From Clostridiales bacterium (GTDB taxonomy: Bacteria > Bacillota > Clostridia > Christensenellales > Aristaeellaceae): 14,870 nt of DNA. Each line of letters opens with the position of its first letter. The first letter of the stretch is position 1. The notes under the pieces are model-generated. The model saw only the letters and a list, made by a program, of their open reading frames with translations, had not been told where the DNA came from and ran no database searches. Both the position numbers and the translations under genes were made by a program. Location of the stretch: positions 1-14,870 of the forward strand of contig SFOF01000077.1 in the NCBI GenBank assembly GCA_004552515.1. Reading direction: 5' to 3'. Positions 1 to 6,094 of this stretch are shown one piece after another.

Positions 1-1071
1 CTCCGGCGCGCGCTCGCCCCTCAGGCAGGCCTGCATGAAGTCGAGCAGCTGGATATACTCGCGATAGCCGTGCGCATGGCCGCCCTCGCGGTAGTACGCG
101 GCGATGTGATCCTCCGCGCCCAGCAGCTTATAGACCTCGCGCGCGGCCAGCAGCGTCTGATAGGAGCCTTTCGGGTTCGCCCAGGTGTCGTCCAGTCCCT
201 CGGTTTGCAGGAGGTATCTTGGCGCGACGCAGGCCTTCAGCATATGCTGATCAAACGGCAGCGCTTCCTCCCGGCCGACATAGGCGTGCATCGCGGGCGC
301 GAACCAGTAGGGAATGGCGCGCATGAGATCCTCCAGCGTTTCGCTGCGCTTATCCACGCCCTCCGGCGCGTCGGGGCGATCCATATGATAGCGGAAGCAG
401 CCCGCGCCGCCCGCGCCGCTGTCGTTGGGATTGACGATATAGAAGCGCTCGTCGGTCGCGCCGGCCAGCAGCACCGTCTTGCCGCCGCGCGAATGGCCGG
501 TGATGGCTACCTTCGACGCGTCGCAGAAGTCAAGCTGCTCGATGGCGTCCAGCGCCCTCTGATAGCCCCACGCCCAGGCGCACAGCGCGCTGAACGTCGT
601 CTGGCGGGGATAAACCGCGTACAGGCCGTGGTCGCGCTTGGCGTCGCGCCGATCTGTGGCCAGCTCAAGCCGGTCGAAGCGCGCCGCGATCATGCCGCGG
701 CGGTTGATCTCATAAATGACCTCGTTGCTCATGCTCATGTAGCAGCCGTCGCCGGTCAGCACAACCGGCAGTCTGCCCGTGCTCTCGGGCACATAGAGGT
801 TGAGTATGAAGCTGAAGGGATGCTCGGCCGTGCCGCAGTGAACGCGCACGACGTTCTGCCTCGGCCCCTTTTTGCTGCCGCGGCCCAGATCGTTGAGCGG
901 CTCGACGGTCACCTTGTCCGGCCTGGGCGGCATACCGCCGTATTCCATGCCCACGATCAGGCGCACCAGCCATTCGCGCTGGGCACGCCATTCTTCAGCA
1001 TTTGCCACACGGGTCTTGCCGTCGCTCTTCAGAAAGGGATCGGGGAGTTTTTGCAAAAGAACGTCCGCCAT
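1..1071 (-). CDS. CE15-like (glucuronoyl esterase-type) alpha/beta hydrolase, 3' end cut by window edge
   Basis: A continuous frame of 357 codons runs from ATG 1071 to base 1 without a stop, so the gene is partial. A strong GGAGAGGAG ribosome binding site lies 10 nt before the start. The serine nucleophile motif GHSRGGK puts Ser at residue 194. NDSG (216-219) places an Asp 23 residues after it, the spacing used for the catalytic acid in CE15 esterases. GGHAHG (His332) supplies the likely catalytic His. CE15 enzymes cleave the ester between 4-O-methyl-glucuronic acid on xylan and lignin. No signal peptide is visible, so a cytoplasmic or small-substrate role is likely. It is the third gene of an AraC - Gfo/Idh - esterase operon, 72 nt after the dehydrogenase. 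The family's usual Cys in GCSRxGK is His here, so a related acetyl-xylan or sugar esterase remains possible. Fold call is firm; substrate is inference. Confidence 0.72.
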   Translation of the reverse strand, partial: MADVLLQKLPDPFLKSDGKTRVANAEEWRAQREWLVRLIVGMEYGGMPPRPDKVTVEPLNDLGRGSKKGPRQNVVRVHCGTAEHPFSFILNLYVPESTGRLPVVLTGDGCYMSMSNEVIYEINRRGMIAARFDRLELATDRRDAKRDHGLYAVYPRQTTFSALCAWAWGYQRALDAIEQLDFCDASKVAITGHSRGGKTVLLAGATDERFYIVNPNDSGAGGAGCFRYHMDRPDAPEGVDKRSETLEDLMRAIPYWFAPAMHAYVGREEALPFDQHMLKACVAPRYLLQTEGLDDTWANPKGSYQTLLAAREVYKLLGAEDHIAAYYREGGHAHGYREYIQLLDFMQACLRGERAPE

Positions 1072-1107
1072 AGCGTTTTTTCTCCTCTCCTGTCTGCGGG
1101 AATATGA

Positions 1108-1136
1108 CCGGCGCGGCGAAACGCACGCCGCGCCGG
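1108..1136 (-). other. Perfect GC-rich hairpin between Gfo/Idh and esterase genes
   Basis: An exact 11-bp inverted repeat (1108-1118 and 1126-1136) with a 7-nt loop lies 7 nt after the Gfo/Idh stop codon. On the minus-strand transcript it is not followed by a U tract, so it is a poor intrinsic terminator. It may set relative expression by stabilising the upstream 3' end or marking a processing site. Confidence 0.6.
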
Positions 1137-1143
1137 CGATCGG

Positions 1144-2217
1144 TTACTTCAGCTTGAACGGGAAAGCGCTGGCGCTCTTGGCCATGTCGATCACATGAAT
1201 GACCTCGACGGCCTCCTCCAGCGTGATCGGGAAGGGCTTGCCCTCGCGGATGGTGTCGTACAGGCAGCCCCAGATGTGGTCAAGCGGATACTGCTTGATC
1301 TCCACGTCCTCCTCAATCCAGCGCGGCTCGTCGGCGGCCTTAAACGTGCCGCTCTTGCCGAAGTGCTGCACCGGCGTGCCGGGATCGGACACCACGGGCG
1401 GGAGCGTCTGATCGGGATCGATATAGCGCAGATGCGCCTTGCCGCCGGCCTCGATCACGCAGGAGCCGCGGGTGCCGTAGAGGCGATACTCGGGCACGGG
1501 CAGCGCGCAGCCGCCGCTGATCTCCATATCGACGATACGGCCGTTCTCGCCCTCGAGCACCAGCTTCAGGTGATCCTCGCAGTCGCCGCCCGCGGCCACC
1601 TGACGCAGCCAGGAGCTGAGGTTCTTGAGCGGGGATTCCAGCAGACGCAGCGAATGATCCACGATGTGCGGGCCCCAGTTGAGCATCTGGCCGCCGCCGA
1701 AATCGGAGATGGTCTGCCAGTCGTCGCGGCGCTGATAGCCGTTGCGCGCCAGACGAATTTCGTAAACGTCGCCCAGCTTGCCGCTGTCCATCAGGTTCTT
1801 GGCGAACAGGAAGTTCGGCTCGAAGCGGCGGTTGTGACGGATGAACAGGCGGCCGCAGCCGTTGTCGCCCTCGCTCAGGCTCTTCAGCTCGAGCGCCTGC
1901 TCGTAGGTCATGCACATCGGCTTCTCGCCCAGAACATCCTTGCCGGCGAGCAGCGCCATCTTGGCGTGCTTGTAGTGATCGCAGGAGCGGGTGGCGATGG
2001 ACACCAGCTCGACGTCGGGATCGTGGATCAGATCCTCAATCTTGTCGTAGATGTGAACCTCGGGGAAGCGCTCCTTCATCTTCTCGAGGCGCTCGGGAAT
2101 GATGTCGCACGCGGCGACGATCACGCATTTGTCCTCCTTGCCCTTGAGCTCCTCCAGATGCATGCCCCAGCCCGCGCGGCCAAGACCAACCAGACCGATT
2201 CTGACAGGATTTGCCAT
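1144..2217 (-). CDS. Gfo/Idh/MocA-family NAD(P)-dependent sugar oxidoreductase
   Basis: 357 residues, normal for the family. The N-terminal Rossmann fold carries GLVGLGRAG (8-16). The signature GEKP (97-100) provides the conserved catalytic-region Lys99. GPHIVDH (182-188) fits the active-site GxHxxD region of the C-terminal sheet domain. Family members oxidise or reduce sugar and inositol carbons with NAD(P). The substrate cannot be read from sequence. The start ATG 2217 has AAGGAGG 9 nt upstream, a near-ideal spacing. The gene follows the AraC regulator by 45 nt and precedes the CE15-like esterase, in an operon divergent from a ThuA gene. Gfo/Idh (ThuB) and ThuA proteins act together in bacterial 3-keto-disaccharide metabolism, so a 3-dehydrogenase role is plausible but inferred. 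Confidence 0.93.
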   Translation of the reverse strand: MANPVRIGLVGLGRAGWGMHLEELKGKEDKCVIVAACDIIPERLEKMKERFPEVHIYDKIEDLIHDPDVELVSIATRSCDHYKHAKMALLAGKDVLGEKPMCMTYEQALELKSLSEGDNGCGRLFIRHNRRFEPNFLFAKNLMDSGKLGDVYEIRLARNGYQRRDDWQTISDFGGGQMLNWGPHIVDHSLRLLESPLKNLSSWLRQVAAGGDCEDHLKLVLEGENGRIVDMEISGGCALPVPEYRLYGTRGSCVIEAGGKAHLRYIDPDQTLPPVVSDPGTPVQHFGKSGTFKAADEPRWIEEDVEIKQYPLDHIWGCLYDTIREGKPFPITLEEAVEVIHVIDMAKSASAFPFKLK

Positions 2218-2262
2218 GTTTTTTGTCCTCCTTCGGGATTTTTTCTCTTGCAGACAGTGAAT

Positions 2263-3066
2263 TTATCGTTTATCCGCGCTGTCCGCGGCGGCGGTCGATC
2301 GGCCATACTGCCGCGGCGACGCGCCGTACTGCTCGCGGAAAACGCGGTAAAACGTCCTCTCGCTCTCAAAGCCGCTGCGCCGGCACACCTCGCTCAGCGG
2401 CATGGAGGTGTCCCTGAGCAGGCTGCGCGCGCGATCGGCTCTGAGCGTGTTGACATATTCGTTCAGCCCGCAGCCCATGCGCTCGGAAAAGAGCCGCGAG
2501 ATCGAATAGCGGTTGATGTACAGGCTGGACGAGAGCGTATCCAGCGTGATCTTTTCGTCGATATGCGCGGCGATATAGCCCAGCACACGCCTTAAATCGT
2601 CCGTCTCGACCGCCGTGCCGCGCTCAGTCAGCTTCACGTCGGACAGCAGCCGCCCCACCGCCACGCTCATATAGGCCGTGGCCAGCATTTCGTCGATGTT
2701 TTCCTCGCGCGCCAGGCGCAAAAGCGCCAGCAGAATGTCCGAATGCGCCGCCTTGACGAACGGCTCGGCGCAGGCCGAGCGCTGCAATAAATCCATATAT
2801 GCGCCGGCATAGGAGGGATCGAATATCGCGACCACGCAGCGGCCGGGCGTGACGAGCCGGTAGGAATGAACGCTGTTGGGCAGCATCAGCGCCGCATCGC
2901 CCGATTCGAGCGTCGCACTGCGGCCGTCCACGCTCACCTCCTGCTCGCCCTTGACCTGAATGCAGATCTCGACCTGATGATGAAGGTGCGGCGGGAAGTC
3001 AAACGTATCCCGCAGATGAACCCTGAACGGCCTGTTCAGATTTTCCTCATAATAATACGCTGCCAT
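2263..3066 (-). CDS. AraC-family transcriptional regulator with N-terminal cupin domain
   Basis: 267 residues. Residues about 10-90 form an AraC-type sugar-binding cupin with the His-rich strand PHLHHQVEI (26-34). Residues about 158-256 hold the double helix-turn-helix, including LDTLSSSLYINRYSISRLF and the family-typical ending GASPRQYG. It should bind a pair of direct half-sites and respond to a small sugar-like ligand. The open frame extends to a GTG at 3078, but that GTG lies inside the ribosome binding site GGAGGTGA (3075-3082), so ATG 3066 with an 8-nt spacer is the start. It is first gene of the operon with the Gfo/Idh and esterase genes and lies divergent from ThuA. Autoregulation plus activation of both sides is the simplest reading. 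Confidence 0.93.
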   Translation of the reverse strand: MAAYYYEENLNRPFRVHLRDTFDFPPHLHHQVEICIQVKGEQEVSVDGRSATLESGDAALMLPNSVHSYRLVTPGRCVVAIFDPSYAGAYMDLLQRSACAEPFVKAAHSDILLALLRLAREENIDEMLATAYMSVAVGRLLSDVKLTERGTAVETDDLRRVLGYIAAHIDEKITLDTLSSSLYINRYSISRLFSERMGCGLNEYVNTLRADRARSLLRDTSMPLSEVCRRSGFESERTFYRVFREQYGASPRQYGRSTAAADSADKR

Positions 3067-3074
3067 GCCTTCGC

Positions 3075-3082
3075 TCACCTCC
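3075..3082 (-). promoter_or_regulatory. Ribosome binding site fixing the AraC start at 3066
   Basis: GGAGGTGA on the minus strand matches the anti-Shine-Dalgarno complement exactly and sits 8 nt before ATG 3066. It overlaps the upstream in-frame GTG (3078-3076), which therefore should not be the start. Confidence 0.85.
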
Positions 3083-3101
3083 CATGTCGCCCATCGTCCG
3101 C

Positions 3102-3175
3102 CCCGGCAGGACGCCGGGTACTGCCCTGCGGAGCGCCGAAGCGCTGTCCTCGGGCCTGGTCAGGGCTAAAGCCCT
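3102..3175 (-). other. Three-hairpin structured 5' leader of the AraC operon
   Basis: In transcript order there are three hairpins: AGGGCT/AGCCCT (3175-3162), AGCGC-UUCG-GCGCU with a stable UUCG tetraloop (3145-3132), and CCCGGC-GUCCU-GCCGGG (3118-3102). The loop GUCCU of the last is complementary to AGGAC (3150-3146) just before the second stem, so a pseudoknot is possible. The predicted leader is about 170 nt (3067 to about 3235). No known riboswitch class is recognised, and none of the hairpins has a U tract. Confidence 0.45.
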
Positions 3176-3241
3176 TCCCTTCTTGCCACCCATCGCCTAT
3201 CTCGGCAGAGAAATCGGGTGCAGCCCCTCTCTCCCCTTTTA

Positions 3242-3270
3242 ATCATATCACTAAACGCGTCTCATGTCAA
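3242..3270 (-). promoter_or_regulatory. Sigma-A promoter of the AraC - Gfo/Idh - esterase operon
   Basis: On the minus strand, TTGACA (3270-3265), a 17-bp spacer and TATGAT (3247-3242) give a near-consensus promoter. Transcription would start near 3235. Confidence 0.82.
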
Positions 3271-3300
3271 AACAAATCAACATTTGGCAGAAAACCAATC
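3269..3300. promoter_or_regulatory. Candidate AraC operator: two direct half-sites 22 bp apart
   Basis: AAAACAAATC (3269-3278) and AAAACCAATC (3291-3300) differ at one of ten bases and start 22 bp apart, about two helical turns. This is the geometry usual for AraC-family dimers on direct repeats. One half-site touches the -35 of the minus-strand promoter. The other covers the place where a -35 for the ThuA promoter should be. Binding is inferred. Confidence 0.5.
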
Positions 3301-3322
3301 CTCCCCGGCGGCCGTTTTGCGC

Positions 3323-3328
3323 TATAAT
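3323..3328 (+). promoter_or_regulatory. -10 element of the ThuA gene, no recognisable -35
   Basis: A perfect TATAAT lies 35 nt before the ThuA ATG. The expected -35 position (about 3300-3305) shows no TTGACA-like hexamer, and there is no TGn extension. An activator-dependent promoter would look like this. Confidence 0.7.
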
Positions 3329-3363
3329 AGAATTAGTGATTATTTCCTTATGGAGGAACAGAT

Positions 3364-4080
3364 ATGGCCGATACAAAAAACGTCCTCATCATTCAGGGCG
3401 GCTGGCAGGGGCACGAGCCCGCGCCGGTCGCGCAGCGCTTCGCCCGTATGCTCGAAAGAAACGGCTACAGCGTCGCCGTTTCCGACACGCAGGAGCCGCT
3501 CGCCGACGCGGAAGCGCTCAGGGCGCTCGATCTGATCGTCATGAGCTGGACGATGGGCGAAATCGATCACAAATATGTGGAGAACATCTCCCGCGCGGTG
3601 GCGGCGGGCACGGGGCTGGCCGGCTGTCACGGCGGGCTGTGCGACGCGTTCCGTCAGGACACCGACTGGCAGTTCATGACCGGCGGGCAGTGGGTGGCGC
3701 ATCCCGGCAACGACGGCACGCGCTACACGGTCAACGTCCGGCGCGGCTCCAGCCCGATTGTCGAGGGCCTCGAGGATTTCGAGGTGTGCAGCGAGCAGTA
3801 CTATCTGCACGTCGATCCGGCCATCGAGGTGCTGGCCACGACGCGCTTCCCGGTCGCCGCCGGCCCTCACTGCGCCAACAAGCCGGTCGATATGCCGGTC
3901 GTCTGGACGAAATACTGGGGCTGCGGCCGCGTGTTCTACAATTCGCTCGGCCATCACGACGACGTTTTCGACAAATCGCCCGAAGCGGCCGTGCTGATGG
4001 AGCGCGGGCTCGTCTGGGCGGCTGAGGGCAGGCAGTACGCCGCCCAGCATCACCTCACGCCGGAAAAATATGGGCTGTAA
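3364..4080 (+). CDS. ThuA-like domain protein (trehalose-utilization family)
   Basis: 238 residues, the usual size of a single-domain ThuA protein with a class-I glutamine-amidotransferase-like fold. Family marks are AGCHGG (86-91), EQYYLHVDP (144-152) and the C-terminal block GRVFYNSLGHHDDVF (188-202). ThuA proteins act with Gfo/Idh dehydrogenases (ThuB) on disaccharides and probably on 3-keto-glycoside intermediates. A GGAGG site 7 nt before ATG 3364 supports the start. It is transcribed alone, between its own promoter and an intrinsic terminator, and divergently from the AraC - Gfo/Idh - esterase operon. The ThuA call is firm; the reaction is inferred from family and context. Many ThuA-domain proteins in glycan-utilisation clusters remain uncharacterised. 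Confidence 0.9.
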   Translation: MADTKNVLIIQGGWQGHEPAPVAQRFARMLERNGYSVAVSDTQEPLADAEALRALDLIVMSWTMGEIDHKYVENISRAVAAGTGLAGCHGGLCDAFRQDTDWQFMTGGQWVAHPGNDGTRYTVNVRRGSSPIVEGLEDFEVCSEQYYLHVDPAIEVLATTRFPVAAGPHCANKPVDMPVVWTKYWGCGRVFYNSLGHHDDVFDKSPEAAVLMERGLVWAAEGRQYAAQHHLTPEKYGL

Positions 4081-4110
4081 GCGCCCGACAGGCAAAAAGC
4101 GCATACGCAG

Positions 4111-4147
4111 GCCGCCGAAGGAGAAAGCGTCTCTTCCGGCGGCTTTT
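4111..4147 (+). terminator. Intrinsic terminator of the ThuA gene
   Basis: A long stem (arms 4111-4124 and 4130-4143, one mismatch and one G-U pair) with a 5-nt loop is followed by TTTT. It lies 30 nt after the ThuA stop. Confidence 0.8.
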
Positions 4148-4148
4148 G

Positions 4149-4580
4149 CTGTGAAATTTTAAATCGCGTACAGGTGAAGCGCCTTACTTACTTTCGCTGA
4201 ATGGCCGTCATCCGGCAATCGCGCTGCGGCGCCCAGCGTCCCCCTTCGATCATCCTCATAGGCGCGCCAAGGCGCTTAGAACCATGTTCTATATCCGCAG
4301 GAAATTCATCCTTTTCAGGTATTTCATCGCGAATTGATCAAGATATTTTACGGCAGCGCTTCAGATTCCCCGCGAATCTCTTCCGGCGGATCTGCAAGCC
4401 GCAAATGAATCATTCAGGACGCTCCCTCTTCAACCGTTCTTTACCGATTTCACAATCGAAAGGCTCGTCCAAAAACGCCGCAATCCATCGCCGTCGTTTT
4501 CATGCTTGTCTCATAACGTTCGCCGCGCATTACAGCCCTGACGGCTATATTTCCTTGCCAAATCAAGCACAATTCAGTAC
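4149..4580. other. Lower-GC intergenic stretch without a convincing gene; possible decayed sequence
   Basis: About 430 bp between two facing terminators, visibly less GC-rich than its flanks. No tRNA, known RNA or repeat is recognised. On the minus strand are short frames with coding-like base use, each broken by a stop. One covers 4188-4337, 49 codons ending in a TAA, with no start at its head. Another begins at an ATG followed by RGERYETSMKTTAMD. They look like remnants or a dispersed intergenic element. A plus-strand frame from 4201 lacks a ribosome binding site and runs through the neighbouring terminator and into the oxidoreductase gene. Confidence 0.4.
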
Positions 4581-4631
4581 AAAAAAATGCGCGAAATCGC
4601 GGCGACTCAAATCCCTCGAGCCGCCGCGATT
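4581..4631 (-). terminator. Intrinsic terminator of the FAD oxidoreductase gene
   Basis: On the minus strand a 14-bp stem with one G-U pair (arms 4631-4618 and 4608-4595) and a 9-nt loop is followed 7 nt later by U7 (4587-4581). It begins 12 nt after the stop codon. Confidence 0.85.
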
Positions 4632-4643
4632 CTCCATGCGCTT

Positions 4644-5936
4644 TTACTTTTCCCCCTGTGTGAGCAGCGCCTGAATGTCATGCGCATCGACAGAGCGGAC
4701 GCTCACATTCCGCCGCACGGCCAGCGCCGCCGCGTAGCCCGCCGCCTCGCCCATGGCCACGCACATCGGCATGACGCGGTAATTCGAGTGCGCCATGTGC
4801 GTGCCGGAAATGCAGCGCCCGGCCAGCAGCAGATTGTCGATCCCCTGCGGAATCAGGCAGCGATACGGAATCTCGTACTGATTGTCCCTGGGGAAATACT
4901 TCTGCGCGCCGGTTTTGTCCAGACTCGCGCCGGTGAGATTGTGTACGTCGAAATTGAAGCGCGCCTCGCGCACCACCCAGTCGTCAAAGCGCGCGCAGGA
5001 AAGCACGTCCTCGCGGGTGAGCGTATACTCGCCCTTGAAATGGCGCGTCTCGCGCACGCCGAGAAGAGACGCGGAACCGATCTGATAGCAGTTTTCATAG
5101 CCCGGCGCATATTCGCGCAGGAAATTCACGATGGCCTCCATCTGGCTGCGGCAGATCACCTCGCCGCGCGTCAGATCGTCCGCGCTGGTGCCGTCGATGC
5201 CGATGGCGTTGGTCATGTTGAGCGTCACAACGCCAGGCAGCGTCGTGCGGTAGAGCAGCACATGGCCCGCCGGAAAGGGCAGCTTTTCCTTCGCCAGCGC
5301 CTGCAATTCGCCCTTGTCCGTCTCCACGGTCGTCTCAAAGCTGCCGGGGAACACGGCGCGGTCGGTGTCCACGCCCGCCACCTTGAACATGATCGTCACC
5401 GGCTGCATCAGGTGATCCTCCTCGCGCCCCAGCGAGAAGGGCACGCCCGCGCGCGCCGCCACGTCGCCGTCGCCGGTCGCGTCGATCACGATTTTCGCCA
5501 TGACCGCCTCGCGGCCCGATTTGCTCTCCAGAATCACGCCGCGCATCGCGCCGTCCTGGGCGATCGCACCGCTGACGAACGTATACAGCCGCAGCCGCAC
5601 GCCCGCCTCCTTCAGCATATCCAGCTCGATCTGCTTCAGCTGCTCCGGGTCGATGGTCACGCGGGGCGCTTTTTCGTCCGGGAAGCGCCGCTTTTCCATC
5701 ATGCGGCCGAGCAGCTCCTCATAAAATTCGCTCCTGACCGAGCCGGTAAAGTGGCTCATCATGCCCGACGTGGCGATGCCGCCCACCGCGCCCAGCGCCT
5801 CGACCAGCATCACGCGCGCTCCCTGACGCGCCGCGCACACCGCCGCCGAAAAGCCCGCGGGGCCGGAGCCGGCCACCAGCACGTCCACCGTGTCGATCAC
5901 CGGAATCTTCCGGGCGGGTTCCTCATAATAGGTCAT
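4644..5936 (-). CDS. FAD-dependent oxidoreductase (FAD_oxidored family)
   Basis: 430 residues from ATG 5936. The dinucleotide-binding loop is GSGPAG (23-28), with Glu46 at the end of the second strand for the FAD ribose. GGIATSG (52-58) and VIDATGDGD (150-158) are typical of this flavoprotein family. The C-terminal AGRCISGTHMAHS block completes the FAD site. There is no signal peptide or iron-sulfur motif. Substrate is unknown; relatives are common in Firmicute and Bacteroidete sugar clusters. The frame opens at ATG 5966, but GGAGAGG lies 9 nt before ATG 5936 and nothing lies before 5966, so 5936 is preferred. The gene is single, with its own promoter and terminator, divergent from a PocR-like AraC regulator that is its probable controller. 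Confidence 0.88.
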   Translation of the reverse strand: MTYYEEPARKIPVIDTVDVLVAGSGPAGFSAAVCAARQGARVMLVEALGAVGGIATSGMMSHFTGSVRSEFYEELLGRMMEKRRFPDEKAPRVTIDPEQLKQIELDMLKEAGVRLRLYTFVSGAIAQDGAMRGVILESKSGREAVMAKIVIDATGDGDVAARAGVPFSLGREEDHLMQPVTIMFKVAGVDTDRAVFPGSFETTVETDKGELQALAKEKLPFPAGHVLLYRTTLPGVVTLNMTNAIGIDGTSADDLTRGEVICRSQMEAIVNFLREYAPGYENCYQIGSASLLGVRETRHFKGEYTLTREDVLSCARFDDWVVREARFNFDVHNLTGASLDKTGAQKYFPRDNQYEIPYRCLIPQGIDNLLLAGRCISGTHMAHSNYRVMPMCVAMGEAAGYAAALAVRRNVSVRSVDAHDIQALLTQGEK

Positions 5937-5945
5937 TTCCATCAT

Positions 5946-5952
5946 CCTCTCC
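5946..5952 (-). promoter_or_regulatory. Ribosome binding site fixing the FAD oxidoreductase start at 5936
   Basis: GGAGAGG on the minus strand lies 9 nt before ATG 5936. Two other in-frame ATGs (5945 and 5942) lie 0 and 3 nt from it, too close to be used well. Confidence 0.75.
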
Positions 5953-5972
5953 GATACGCGTGTCATGCTCTA

Positions 5973-5981
5973 ATCATACCA
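5973..5981 (-). promoter_or_regulatory. Extended -10 promoter of the FAD oxidoreductase gene
   Basis: On the minus strand TGG-TATGAT (5981-5973) forms an extended -10 with no clear -35. Transcription would start near 5966, giving a leader of about 30 nt. Confidence 0.55.
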
Positions 5982-6031
5982 TGCGGGCCGCGCGCTTTCC
6001 TTTGAAAATTTGCTCTTTTTTCACTGTTTTC

Positions 6032-6060
6032 TTGCGATTGGGCGCATTTTTTGCTATACT
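6032..6060 (+). promoter_or_regulatory. Promoter of the PocR-AraC regulator, with a flanking inverted repeat
   Basis: TTGCGA (6032-6037), a 17-bp spacer ending in TGC, and TATACT (6055-6060) give a good sigma-A promoter with extended -10. A perfect inverted repeat GGCGCA (6041-6046) / TGCGCC (6071-6076) brackets the -10 and could be an operator. Confidence 0.72.
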
Positions 6061-6094
6061 CTATCTGAAGTGCGCCAGAATGGAGGGAACCGCC

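Noticed and set aside
1195..2595. A 466-codon plus-strand frame across the Gfo/Idh and AraC genes
   Set aside because: It spans two real minus-strand genes and their intergenic gap, with no motif of its own. The similar long antisense frames at 4587-6005, 7275-8567 and 70-1107 were rejected for the same reason.
4201..4674. 157-codon plus-strand frame in the lower-GC stretch
   Set aside because: No ribosome binding site or promoter. It crosses the oxidoreductase terminator and enters that gene, and its composition (Ser, Arg, Pro, Phe) is not protein-like.
5960..6094. N-terminal extension of the PocR-AraC protein from a TTG start
   Set aside because: The TTG lies upstream of the gene's own promoter (6032-6060), and ATG 6095 has a well-placed ribosome binding site.
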